From: JAEUMD01 sp050250815
GTDB lineage: Bacteria > Pseudomonadota > Alphaproteobacteria > Rhizobiales > Hyphomicrobiaceae
Direction of reading: 5' to 3'
Assembly (NCBI GenBank): GCA_050250815.1
Contig: JBFWNY010000002.1
Coordinates: forward strand, 1 to 64,000
DNA length: 64,000 bases
The notes below the pieces were generated by a model, which saw nothing but the letters and a program-made list of their open reading frames with translations, made no database searches and was not told where the DNA came from. Positions 26,265 to 34,302 of the stretch are shown in pieces. Numbering within the stretch: position 1 is the first letter of the stretch; every line of letters starts with the position of its first letter. Made by a program: the position numbers and the translations under genes.

Positions 26265-27400
26265 GCCGCAGCCCTCCCGTTGGCGGCCGCGACCGCAGCT
26301 CTGACCGCGTCGTCCATCAAATCAAACGGTTCGATGCCGAGGCGCTGCCGAACCAGCTCGACGGCCTCGTCGGCGCCGGTCCCATGAATGGTGAAGAAGA
26401 TCGGAATGTCCGGCTTCAGCTCCAGCCAGGCGTTGATAACGCCGTCGGCCATGACGTCGGTGCGGGCGAAGGCGCCGCAGAAGTTGACCAGGAGAGCCTT
26501 GATGTTGGGGTTTTCCAGCAGGATCGAAAGCGCGATCTTGGCTTTCGTGTAGGCTTCGCCGCCGATCTCCAGGAAGTTGGACGGGCTGCCGCCGTAATGC
26601 GCGATGACATCCATCGTCGTCATGGTGAGGCCCGCGCCATTTGCCAGCACGCCGACCGAGCCGCCCAGCTCGATGTACTTTAACCCGGCCTCGGCGGCTT
26701 TCGCTTCGAGCGCTGTGCGCTTCTCCGGCGCGGCGTTGGCGGCGATTGCCTGCTGGCGCGGGGCTGCACTATCGTCGAGCGTGAACTTGCAGTCGAGCGC
26801 CACGACACGATCGTCCTTGGTGATGACGAGCGGGTTGATCTCGATGAGTTCGGCGTCGAGCTGGCGCCAGGCGCGATAGAGCTTCAAGAATACGTCGCTC
26901 AGCGCGCCGGTATGTCGTCCCAGGTCCAGACCGTCCAGGGCGCCGCGCGCGGTTTCTTCGGTCAACCCCGTCTCGATGGGAATGGCGATGCGGCGCATGG
27001 CGCCGGGGTCGCGCTCCGCTGCTTCTTCGACATCCATCCCGCCCATGGCGGAGAACAGCAGCATCGGGCCTCGGCTCGACCTATCGTCGAGTACCGCGGC
27101 GTAAAGTTCGCGCGCGATCGGCGTCTGAGCTTCAACAAGCACCTTGCCCACGCGCCAGCCGCCGATGTCCATGCCCAGGATCTTCTCGGCATGATCGTGC
27201 GCTTCCTGCGGCGTGGCGGCCAGTTTGATACCGCCAGCCTTGCCGCGCTTGCCCGTCGGCACCTGAGCCTTGACGACGCAGGGACCGATGGCGGCCGCGG
27301 CCGCCTGCGCCTCAACGGCGGTGAAAGCGAGATGGCTTTCAGGGATTGCGATGCCGAACCTTGCGAGCAAGGGTTTGGCGGCGTGCTCCTCGAAATTCAT
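26261..27400 (-). CDS. succinyl-CoA ligase beta-like subunit (ATP-grasp), probable sulfoacetate-CoA ligase
   Basis: A 379-residue SucC-family protein. ATG at 27400 is chosen because it gives the normal N terminus MNFEEHAAKPLLARFGIAIP; the open frame extends further only over sauS. ATP-grasp features are VVKAQVPTGKRGKAGGIKLA and ELIEINPLVIT with the metal-binding acids, and the ligase domain has LGGSVGVLANGAGLTMTTMD and NFLEIGGEA. It overlaps the alpha subunit by four bases and follows sauS by 19 bp. The pair most likely forms an alpha/beta ADP-forming CoA ligase for the sulfonate, working one step before SauS. Confidence 0.85.
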   Translation of the reverse strand: MNFEEHAAKPLLARFGIAIPESHLAFTAVEAQAAAAAIGPCVVKAQVPTGKRGKAGGIKLAATPQEAHDHAEKILGMDIGGWRVGKVLVEAQTPIARELYAAVLDDRSSRGPMLLFSAMGGMDVEEAAERDPGAMRRIAIPIETGLTEETARGALDGLDLGRHTGALSDVFLKLYRAWRQLDAELIEINPLVITKDDRVVALDCKFTLDDSAAPRQQAIAANAAPEKRTALEAKAAEAGLKYIELGGSVGVLANGAGLTMTTMDVIAHYGGSPSNFLEIGGEAYTKAKIALSILLENPNIKALLVNFCGAFARTDVMADGVINAWLELKPDIPIFFTIHGTGADEAVELVRQRLGIEPFDLMDDAVRAAVAAANGRAAA

Positions 27401-27419
27401 GGTCCGAAGCGTCCTGTGT

Positions 27420-28865
27420 TCAACGGCCGTAGTGGGCCCAGTACTGGCCGAACAGCTCCTCCTCGGAGGGCTTGTCCTCAGGGATGGTCGTGACGAGGTG
27501 AGTGATGTTGATGAAGTTCTTGTAGTTGAGGTTGTCGCACATCGTGTTGCCGGCCCACGTGCCGCCGGCCATGGAGAGCGTGAACGGCAGCGCATTGTCG
27601 AAGCCGCCACCGTTGCCGAAGGTGTGGCCCTGGTTGACGAGCACGCGGACGACATCGGTCGCTTCGGCCAGTTCGCGCGCCCTGGCCATGTCGGCGGTAT
27701 GGATTCCAACGGAATGACCCTTGCCCGTGACGTCGAGGACGGCAGCGACGATGCGCTTTGCATCCTTGAAGTCGCGCGCCCTGTAGATGGTGAGCACCAG
27801 GGATAGCTTCTCGTCGGCGAGCGAGTGCTTGCCGCCGACCGAATCTTCCTCGACCATGAAGAATTTCGCTGCACGCGCGCCGTCGCGCAGCTTCATTGCC
27901 TCGGCAAGAACGCTTGCGTCCTTGGCGATGATGGCACGATTGAGCTTGCCGCCGATCCAGAGAGTGTTGACGACGCCGTCGCGCTCGGCGCGATTGCAGC
28001 GCCAGCCTCCCGCACGCTCCAGCGCAGCGATCGCGGCCTCATAGACGTCGTCGAGAATGACCAGCGAATTTTCCGACGAGCACGAGGTCGAGTTGTCGAA
28101 GATCTTGGATGCGCAGATCTTGCGGGCAGCGTCGTCGAGATCAGCGGAGCTGTCGATGATCACCGGCACGTTGCCGGCGCCGACACCGATCGTCACGGTG
28201 CCGGACTGCATCGCCCGACGCACGTTGTCCTGCGAACCGGTGACCACGGCAAGATCGACCTGACGGATCATCTCCTCGGTCATCGCCTTGGAGACTGGTG
28301 GCGGCAGAATCTGGACGAGGTCGATTGGATGACCTGCCTTCTGCAGCTCGGCGCGCATCAGTTCGACCGTCCTGCGGGTTGTTTCGGCCCCGGCGGGCGA
28401 CGGCGCGATGATGACGGCGTTGCCGCCCTTGAGCGCCATCATGGCCTTGTTGACCGGCGTTGCCGCCGGATTTGTCGAGGGGCAAACCGCACCCACGACG
28501 CCGACGGGCTTGCCGTACTTCACGATACCGCGATCGTGCTCGGTGGAAATCACCCCAACGGTCTTCGCCCGCAACAGGTCGCGCAGGGTGCCGAACGTCT
28601 TTCGCGTGTTCTTGATGACCTTGGACTCGACCGTGCCCAGGCCGGTGTCCTCGACCGCGAGTTCGGCAAGCAGGCGCGCGTGCTCGGGCTTATAGATTGA
28701 CCATGCAAGCGCGCGCACGGCGTCATCGACGCGCGCCTGATCGTGGTTCTCATACGCCTCCATCGCGGCGCGCGCGCGCGCAACGGTTGCCGCGACCAAT
28801 ATCGCGGGCTCCTCCGCGGCCGACGAAGCGGCCTTCGTCTGACGAGTTTCCACCTGGGAATCCAT
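27420..28865 (-). CDS. sauS: acylating aldehyde dehydrogenase, probable sulfoacetaldehyde dehydrogenase SauS
   Basis: A 481-residue CoA-acylating aldehyde dehydrogenase. It shows KPVGVVGAVCPSTNPAATPVNKAM, GGNAVIIAPSP, TGSQDNVRRAM and IGVGAGNVPVIID, the features of the EutE/AdhE-N/SauS branch. The catalytic cysteine is Cys262 in STSCSSENS. In sulfoacetate degradation SauS reduces sulfoacetyl-CoA with NAD(P)H to sulfoacetaldehyde, and the neighbours (CoA ligase pair downstream, xsc after that) fit this direction. The assignment of substrate rests on the cluster; other acyl-CoAs are possible in principle. Confidence 0.85.
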   Translation of the reverse strand: MDSQVETRQTKAASSAAEEPAILVAATVARARAAMEAYENHDQARVDDAVRALAWSIYKPEHARLLAELAVEDTGLGTVESKVIKNTRKTFGTLRDLLRAKTVGVISTEHDRGIVKYGKPVGVVGAVCPSTNPAATPVNKAMMALKGGNAVIIAPSPAGAETTRRTVELMRAELQKAGHPIDLVQILPPPVSKAMTEEMIRQVDLAVVTGSQDNVRRAMQSGTVTIGVGAGNVPVIIDSSADLDDAARKICASKIFDNSTSCSSENSLVILDDVYEAAIAALERAGGWRCNRAERDGVVNTLWIGGKLNRAIIAKDASVLAEAMKLRDGARAAKFFMVEEDSVGGKHSLADEKLSLVLTIYRARDFKDAKRIVAAVLDVTGKGHSVGIHTADMARARELAEATDVVRVLVNQGHTFGNGGGFDNALPFTLSMAGGTWAGNTMCDNLNYKNFINITHLVTTIPEDKPSEEELFGQYWAHYGR

Positions 28866-28904
28866 ATCCGTTCTCCCGCGTACACGTTGGGACCAGAGAC
28901 CTGG

Positions 28905-30428
28905 TCAAAGCCGCTTCACTATTCGCGTCGATGCACCCGTGCGCCGCGCCACCTCTGACTTGATGGTCGGGTAGAGGGACCAAAGGACGAAGATTGCCGC
29001 CAGCGCCAGGATCGTTCCGGAGATCGGGCGCTGTACGAAAATCCAAAAGTTGTCCTCGTAGTTGGCAAGCGACGTCAGGAAGTAGCGCTCTGCGAGCGGT
29101 CCAAGGATCACCCCAAGCACGAGTGGTGCGGAGGGGAAGTTGGCGCGCTTCATCACGAAGCCCAGGACCCCGAAGATGAGGCAGACGTAGACGTCGAAGA
29201 TGTTGTTGCGGACGCCGAAGGCGCCGATCACCGACAGCACGATGATGAATGCGCCGAGGATGGGTGGCGGCACGCGCATTAGAGCTGAGAAGCCACGCGC
29301 AACGGTGACGGCCGCAAGTATCATCAGTAGGTTGGCGACGAGCATGGAAACGAAGATCGTGTAGACGAGCGACGGGTCCATGCGGAACAGCAGTGGTCCG
29401 GGCGCGATGCCGTGGATCAGCATGGCGGCGAGCATGATCGCGGTGGCCGCGCTGCCTGGAATTCCAAGCGTCAATAGCGGGATCATCGCCGCGCCGGTCG
29501 TTGCGTTCTTGGCGGCCTCGGGTGCTGCCAGCGCCTGTTCGACGCCGGTGCCGAACGCTTCGCCCCGTCCCGATGCCTGACGCTCCACGCTGTAGGCGAT
29601 GACGGCCCCGACCGTCGCACCGGCACCCGGAATCATTCCGATCATCGCGCCCAGGCCCGAGCCCCTGAGGATCGACCCTCGAAGCCCCCACAGCTCGCGC
29701 CAGGTGATCTGCTTGCCGGGCTTGGCTGCGAATTTGCGCTTCAGGTCGACCTGCTTGACGAGCAGATCGATGACTTCGCCGATCGCGAAGAGACCGATCA
29801 TGACGACGGTGAAGTTGATGCCACTTTCCACTTCGGAGATGCCGAACGTGAAGCGCGGGATTCCAAACAGCGGATCGATGCCAACCGTACCGATCAGCAG
29901 TCCCATGAACATCGACAGCGCGCTCAGGATCGGCATGTCCTTGGCGATGGCAACGACGCTGGCAAGTCCCAGGACGGTAGCCGCGAAGAACTCGGGCTGG
30001 TCGAACTGCAGCGCGAAGGCCGCGAAGGGAGGGGAGGCTACGGCAAGCAGAACCGCGGAAATGAAGCCGCCGGTCGCGGATGCCGTGATCGCGATCCTCA
30101 GTGCCCGTGTCGACAACCCCTTCACGGTCATCGGATAGCCGTCCCAGCAGGCCGGCAGCGATGCGGGCGTGCCCGGTATGTTGATCAGGATCGAGGAGAT
30201 CGATCCGCCGAACACACCGCCGACGTAGATGCCCCCGAGAAAGCACATCGCAGTGTTCGGCGCCATCACGTAGGTGAACGGCAGCGCCATTGCCATTGCG
30301 TTGACAAACGAGATGCCGGGAAGCGCGCCAGCGACGGTGCCGACCATCAGCCCCGTGACGAGAATGATGAAGTTGTGCGGCTCGAATGCGCCGACAATGC
30401 CGCCCCAGAACAATGACAGGAGATCCAT
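28905..30428 (-). CDS. tctA: tripartite tricarboxylate transporter large permease (TctA family)
   Basis: A 507-residue integral membrane protein with about a dozen hydrophobic segments. It begins MDLLSLFWGGIVGAFEPHN and contains the TctA signatures GLMVGTVAGALPGI, PGTPASLPACWDGYP and LTLGIPGSAATAIMLAAM. TctA is the main permease of TTT transporters, secondary carriers driven by ion gradients that import carboxylates delivered by a periplasmic TctC. In this cluster the cargo is inferred to be a sulfonated carboxylate such as sulfoacetate. Gaps of 13 bp to tctB and 39 bp to sauS place it in the operon. Confidence 0.94.
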   Translation of the reverse strand: MDLLSLFWGGIVGAFEPHNFIILVTGLMVGTVAGALPGISFVNAMAMALPFTYVMAPNTAMCFLGGIYVGGVFGGSISSILINIPGTPASLPACWDGYPMTVKGLSTRALRIAITASATGGFISAVLLAVASPPFAAFALQFDQPEFFAATVLGLASVVAIAKDMPILSALSMFMGLLIGTVGIDPLFGIPRFTFGISEVESGINFTVVMIGLFAIGEVIDLLVKQVDLKRKFAAKPGKQITWRELWGLRGSILRGSGLGAMIGMIPGAGATVGAVIAYSVERQASGRGEAFGTGVEQALAAPEAAKNATTGAAMIPLLTLGIPGSAATAIMLAAMLIHGIAPGPLLFRMDPSLVYTIFVSMLVANLLMILAAVTVARGFSALMRVPPPILGAFIIVLSVIGAFGVRNNIFDVYVCLIFGVLGFVMKRANFPSAPLVLGVILGPLAERYFLTSLANYEDNFWIFVQRPISGTILALAAIFVLWSLYPTIKSEVARRTGASTRIVKRL

Positions 30429-30441
30429 ACCGCGCGCCTCC

Positions 30442-30981
30442 TCAATAGATCTTGAGCAGGCGATAGAGGGAGATCGTCCAGCTGTTGAACGGCTCCACTC
30501 CGCGGTTGAGAGGCATCTTGGCGAGCGCTACGAACATGTAGAGCAGAAGTATCGTGCCGATGATCGAGACCGCCGCGATTGTTACCCAGGAGCGGATGCG
30601 CCCCATCAGGCACCAGCCTGCGATGAAGACGACCGTGGCCGTTGCGAAGCCAAGGTATGGGATCGAAAAGCCGTAGGCGAGGATCGCGCCGACACCGGCG
30701 AGCGCCATGGGTTCGACGCTGAAGTCCGACTGAGCGCCGGGGATTGCGTCGCCACCGCTGCGGATATTCCGGCGCCATGCCAGGAGTTCTGCTGCGAGCG
30801 CCAGGACGGCGAATATCGCAAGCCCCGCCAGCATCGCCCGCGGCCAGCCGCCCGGACCGACCGCATTCGGCACGGCGTCGAGCACGGCCCCTTTGCGTGC
30901 GATGTGCGACCACAAGAACGCGCAGATCGCCAGCACAACGAGCGGGAAGCCGATCCGGACGTAGCGTTTCGTTTCCGTCAT
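30442..30981 (-). CDS. tctB: tripartite tricarboxylate transporter small permease (TctB family)
   Basis: A 179-residue membrane protein with four predicted helices, starting MTETKRYVRIGFPLVVLAICAFLW. The size, the GPGGWPRAMLAGLAIFAVLAL helix near residues 42-62, and position directly before tctA fit TctB, a poorly conserved family. It forms the membrane complex with TctA. A strong hairpin (31094-31120) lies in the 154-bp gap upstream, between it and tctC. Confidence 0.88.
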   Translation of the reverse strand: MTETKRYVRIGFPLVVLAICAFLWSHIARKGAVLDAVPNAVGPGGWPRAMLAGLAIFAVLALAAELLAWRRNIRSGGDAIPGAQSDFSVEPMALAGVGAILAYGFSIPYLGFATATVVFIAGWCLMGRIRSWVTIAAVSIIGTILLLYMFVALAKMPLNRGVEPFNSWTISLYRLLKIY

Positions 30982-31093
30982 CCGCTTTGGCTTTCAAGCG
31001 AGGACAAGCACCGGGCAGCATCGCGCCGTGGGCAGGTCGCCGATAGCGGCGAAGCCCTGAGGCATCGTGCACGAACATAAGTGCAGGCGGTGA

Positions 31094-31120
31094 GCGCCGC
31101 GCGCTTAGCACGCGCGGCGC
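31094..31120 (-). terminator. intercistronic hairpin between tctC and tctB
   Basis: GCGCCGCGCG (31094-31103) and CGCGCGGCGC (31111-31120) form a perfect 10-bp, all-GC stem with a 7-base loop, 15 bp after the tctC stop. No T tract follows on the minus strand, so it is more likely a partial terminator or an mRNA-stabilising structure. It would explain a higher level of the binding protein than of the permeases, a common need in binding-protein-dependent systems. Confidence 0.55.
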
Positions 31121-31135
31121 AACAGACCGCGACGA

Positions 31136-32143
31136 CTACTTCTTCTTGGAGGCTTCTTTTTCCTCGGCGGTGGTCGGGAATTTTTCCAGATATCCCTTCA
31201 CCGTCTCATAGAACCTCTTCACCGTCGCCTTGGTCTCTTCGGGAGAGAGAGGGGCGGTGCACGTGTAGGTGCTCTCGCAGAACGCCTTCCACTCCGGAGT
31301 TGCCAGCACCTTGGCGGTTGCTGCGGCCAGGGTTGCAACCTGGGCCGGGTCCGTCTTGGCCGCCACCGCAATGGTCCGGAAGTTGGGCAGGTCGTTGATG
31401 TCGAGACCAAGCTCCTTGGACGTGACGACATCCTTGAACGCCTCGTGCCGGCTTTCATCGAAGACGACGATCGGGCGCAGGTCGCCGGATTTCAGGAACT
31501 GCGCCACGTCACCGGGTTCTTCATAGATCATGTCGGTATGGCCGCCGACCGCTGATGCGTAGCGCTCTGCGGGCTTTCCGAACGGAACGTTGACGATCTT
31601 TACGCCCTTGGTGGCCAGGTACTTCAAGGTGATGTCGTCCATCGTGCCATAGCCCGACGTCGCGCAGCGCAGCTTGCCGGGGTTAGCCTTGGCAAACTCC
31701 TCAAGATCCTTGAAGGTCTTGAACGGGCTGTCCTTGTTGACGAACAGCATCGACGGCGAACTCTGCATCATGCCGACGAAGGCGAATTCGTCGGGCGTCC
31801 GGTTGCCGATTCCGGCAGCCCAGGCCGACACCGACAGCGCGATCAGCGTCGCCACGGAGTGGCCGTCTGGCGCGTCGGTCAGGAGGCGGGTAAGGCCGGC
31901 ATTTCCGGATGCGCCGGAAATATTGGCGACCGGCATGGCAACGCCCAACAGCGGCTCGGCAAACTGGGCGAACTTGCGCCCCATCAGGTCGGCACCGCCG
32001 CCTGGACCGAACGTTACGATGACGTCGATCGGGCGCGACGGATATTTGTCCTGCGCCGAGGCTGGCATCGCCAGGGCGGTTGCCAGCACTGACGCGGCAG
32101 CGGCGGAGAGCACAGTCGCCGCCCGTTTTGACACTCGTGACAT
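31136..32143 (-). CDS. tctC: tripartite tricarboxylate transporter substrate-binding protein (TctC family)
   Basis: A 335-residue periplasmic binding protein. ATG at 32143 is preceded by GGAGG and gives a Sec signal peptide (about residues 1-30, ending ALAMPASAQ). The mature start DKYPSRPIDVIVTFGPGGGADLMGRKFAQ is the TctC/Bug pattern, and NISGASGNAGLTRL and GYGTMDDITLKYLATKG follow. Bug proteins bind small carboxylates in a closed cleft. The C terminus is Lys/Glu-rich. It is the first gene of the operon, and a palindrome suited to the divergent LacI regulator lies about 200 bp upstream of its start. Confidence 0.92.
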   Translation of the reverse strand: MSRVSKRAATVLSAAAASVLATALAMPASAQDKYPSRPIDVIVTFGPGGGADLMGRKFAQFAEPLLGVAMPVANISGASGNAGLTRLLTDAPDGHSVATLIALSVSAWAAGIGNRTPDEFAFVGMMQSSPSMLFVNKDSPFKTFKDLEEFAKANPGKLRCATSGYGTMDDITLKYLATKGVKIVNVPFGKPAERYASAVGGHTDMIYEEPGDVAQFLKSGDLRPIVVFDESRHEAFKDVVTSKELGLDINDLPNFRTIAVAAKTDPAQVATLAAATAKVLATPEWKAFCESTYTCTAPLSPEETKATVKRFYETVKGYLEKFPTTAEEKEASKKK

Positions 32144-32343
32144 TCCTGTTTCCTCCACGTTCGGCGCAGCCGTTGTACCCGGCGGTCGCCATGCCTGTGA
32201 CGGCAGAGCCTGCGGCTTCGTGAGAAGCCTCGATGGAGCCCGACGAAGCGGCCCTGCCGGGCTGCAAGCCCCATCGTGATCCCTTGCCGGTCTTGCGTTG
32301 CTGCGGTCTGCGCCACGCCGGCCTGGACAAGAGGGGTAACAAA

Positions 32344-32369
32344 TGAAAATGTTTCTGCAAACGTTTTCA
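32344..32369. promoter_or_regulatory. probable LacI-family operator
   Basis: In the 275-bp space between divergent tctC and lacI, the half-sites TGAAAATGTTTCT (32344-32356) and GCAAACGTTTTCA (32357-32369) form an inverted repeat with 10 of 13 matching positions. AAACGTTT with flanking T/A is the usual core of LacI/GalR operators. It lies 50 bp before the regulator GTG and about 200 bp before tctC, so one site could control both directions. Assignment is by sequence pattern only. Confidence 0.6.
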
Positions 32370-32418
32370 TCGCCGGTGCGGGCCGTGCGATGCAGCATCG
32401 CTCAGAAGGCGCCGTACC

Positions 32419-33450
32419 GTGAGCCGCAAACTCCTGCGCAGATCGATCCCCGGAATCGTCGATGTCGCCAAGCGCGCGCGCGTTTCGCCCGCCACCGTTT
32501 CGCGTTTCTTCAACCGGCCCGAAATCGTCAGCTATGACGCCCGCAAGCGCATCGAGGCGGCGGTGCAGGCCCTGGGCTATGTTCCCAATGCCGCGGCGCG
32601 GTCGCTCAACCGCGGGGCGACCGGCACCATCGGCCTCATCGTCCCCACACTGGACAATGCCATCTTCGCGGAGCTGACCCAGGCCTTCTCGACGGCGTTG
32701 TCGCGCAATTCGCGCACGATGCTGATCGCCGCCCACGGGTATGATCTGGCGCGCGAGGCCGTGCTCGTTGAATCGCTGCTGGAGCACCGCGTCGATGCGC
32801 TGGCGCTCGTGGGTCTCAAGCACGAGGACGCGACGTTCGAGCTGCTGAAGCGTCGTGACGTGCCGGCGATTCTGGTCTGGAACTTCCGTCAGCGCCAGCC
32901 GCTTCCGTGTGTGGGTGTCGACAACAGGGAGGTCGGACGCCGGGCAACGCAGCATCTGCTCGATCTTGGCCATCGCGACATCCTGTTCCTGTTCGCCGAT
33001 CCGCGTATGAACGACCGTGCCGGTGACCGGCGCGCCGGTGCACTGGCTGCCATGACGGAGCGTGGGATCAAGGTGCCGGCGGAACGGCGGATCGTGTGCC
33101 CCTATGATGTTGACGCGGCCAAAGCGATCGCGGTCGAGGCGCTGAGTTCCTCCGACCGTCCGACCGCCATCTTCTCGGGCAACGACGTGATCGCACAGGG
33201 CGTACTGTTCGCCGCCATGTCACTGAATATCAGGATCCCCCGTGATCTATCGATCATCGGGATTGGCGACTTCCGGGGGTCGGCAGCCGTCGAGCCCGGC
33301 CTGACGACCGTGCGGATTCCGTCTCGCCGCATCGGCCAGCGTGCCGCCGAGATCCTGGTCGAAATGATCGAGTGGTCTCCTTCGGTCAACGTGCATGAGG
33401 AGCGCTTCGAAGCCACGATGGTCGAGCGTGGGTCGACAGCGCCCATCTGA
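32419..33450 (+). CDS. LacI-family transcriptional regulator of the sulfonate cluster
   Basis: A 343-residue regulator starting at GTG 32419, with AGAAGG nine bases upstream. The DNA-binding domain is at about residues 12-60: IVDVAKRARVSPATVSRFFNRPEIVSYDARKRIEAA is the LacI helix-turn-helix, followed by the hinge helix YVPNAAARSLNRG. The remainder is a periplasmic-binding-protein-like effector domain (TIGLIVPTLDNAIFAELTQAF, then FSGNDVIAQGVLFAAM). It is divergent from tctC, so it most likely represses the operon until the sulfonate or a CoA or aldehyde intermediate binds. Confidence 0.92.
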   Translation: MSRKLLRRSIPGIVDVAKRARVSPATVSRFFNRPEIVSYDARKRIEAAVQALGYVPNAAARSLNRGATGTIGLIVPTLDNAIFAELTQAFSTALSRNSRTMLIAAHGYDLAREAVLVESLLEHRVDALALVGLKHEDATFELLKRRDVPAILVWNFRQRQPLPCVGVDNREVGRRATQHLLDLGHRDILFLFADPRMNDRAGDRRAGALAAMTERGIKVPAERRIVCPYDVDAAKAIAVEALSSSDRPTAIFSGNDVIAQGVLFAAMSLNIRIPRDLSIIGIGDFRGSAAVEPGLTTVRIPSRRIGQRAAEILVEMIEWSPSVNVHEERFEATMVERGSTAPI

Positions 33451-33728
33451 AGTCCGGACGAGCCGGATGCCTCGTGCTCGAAGGACTTCGTGCGGCCTCG
33501 TCGCGTGTTTGGTAAACCGCAGATGACCGCAGGACGCCTGACGATGGCGGCAGGCTCCCATCGGATTTCTTGGTGTGTCCGCATGCAATGTTTTGGTTTG
33601 AGTTGATCTGTCGCCTAGGCAATCCTGCTCGGACAAAAAGTCTGGCGATCCTCCGAATTCGCTCGACCGGGCCCCGCCCATCGGATCGAAATCGGCGAAG
33701 GCTACGCCTGAACGTCGGAGGAAATCGC

Positions 33729-34301
33729 GTGTCGCGGGCAGAGGGAGATGCGTTCTCTCGACTGAAGTCAGTCATCGTCTTCATCGAGTGGATCAACGAG
33801 ACGATAGGGCGGGCGGTCTCCATGCTGGCGCTGCCCCTCGTGCTCGTAACGTGCGCTGTGGCGGTGCTCCGCTATGGCTTCAGTATGGGCTGGGTGTGGA
33901 TGCAGGAGCTCTACATCTGGACGCATGCCGTCATCTTCCTCGTTGCATCCGGCTATACGCTCCTGCAGGAGGGGCACGTTCGTATCGACGTGATCTATGG
34001 CCCCGCGAGTCTGCGGACGAAGGCCTGGATCAACATCATCGGCACGCTGTTCTTTCTTCTTCCGATGATCGGCCTGATTGCTTACGTGGCGCTGCCCTAC
34101 GTGGCACTGTCGTGGTCCCGCCTCGAGACGTCGCAGGAGGCTGGCGGCCTGTCCGGCTTGTTCCTCCTCAAGAGCTGCATGCTCGTCTTCGCCGCTCTGC
34201 TCGCACTGCAGGGGCTGGCGCTCTTCCTGCGCAGCATCCTGGTGCTGGCCGGCGAGGCCGAATGGACGGCCGGGGCCTCCCAGACGGCGGGCGAGCACTG
34301 A
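33729..34301 (+). CDS. dctQ: TRAP transporter small permease (DctQ family)
   Basis: A 190-residue protein with four membrane helices. GTG at 33729 is chosen because GGAGG lies seven bases upstream (33717-33721) and the longer frame back to 33570 has no such site. YGFSMGWVWMQELYIWTHAVIFLVASGYTLLQEGHVRIDVIY is the typical DctQ core with the conserved E-L-x-x-W pattern. It is the small membrane subunit of a TRAP transporter; dctM starts one base after its stop. The matching binding protein gene is apart, at 37437, beyond two minus-strand genes. Confidence 0.92.
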   Translation: MSRAEGDAFSRLKSVIVFIEWINETIGRAVSMLALPLVLVTCAVAVLRYGFSMGWVWMQELYIWTHAVIFLVASGYTLLQEGHVRIDVIYGPASLRTKAWINIIGTLFFLLPMIGLIAYVALPYVALSWSRLETSQEAGGLSGLFLLKSCMLVFAALLALQGLALFLRSILVLAGEAEWTAGASQTAGEH

Positions 34302-34302
34302 A

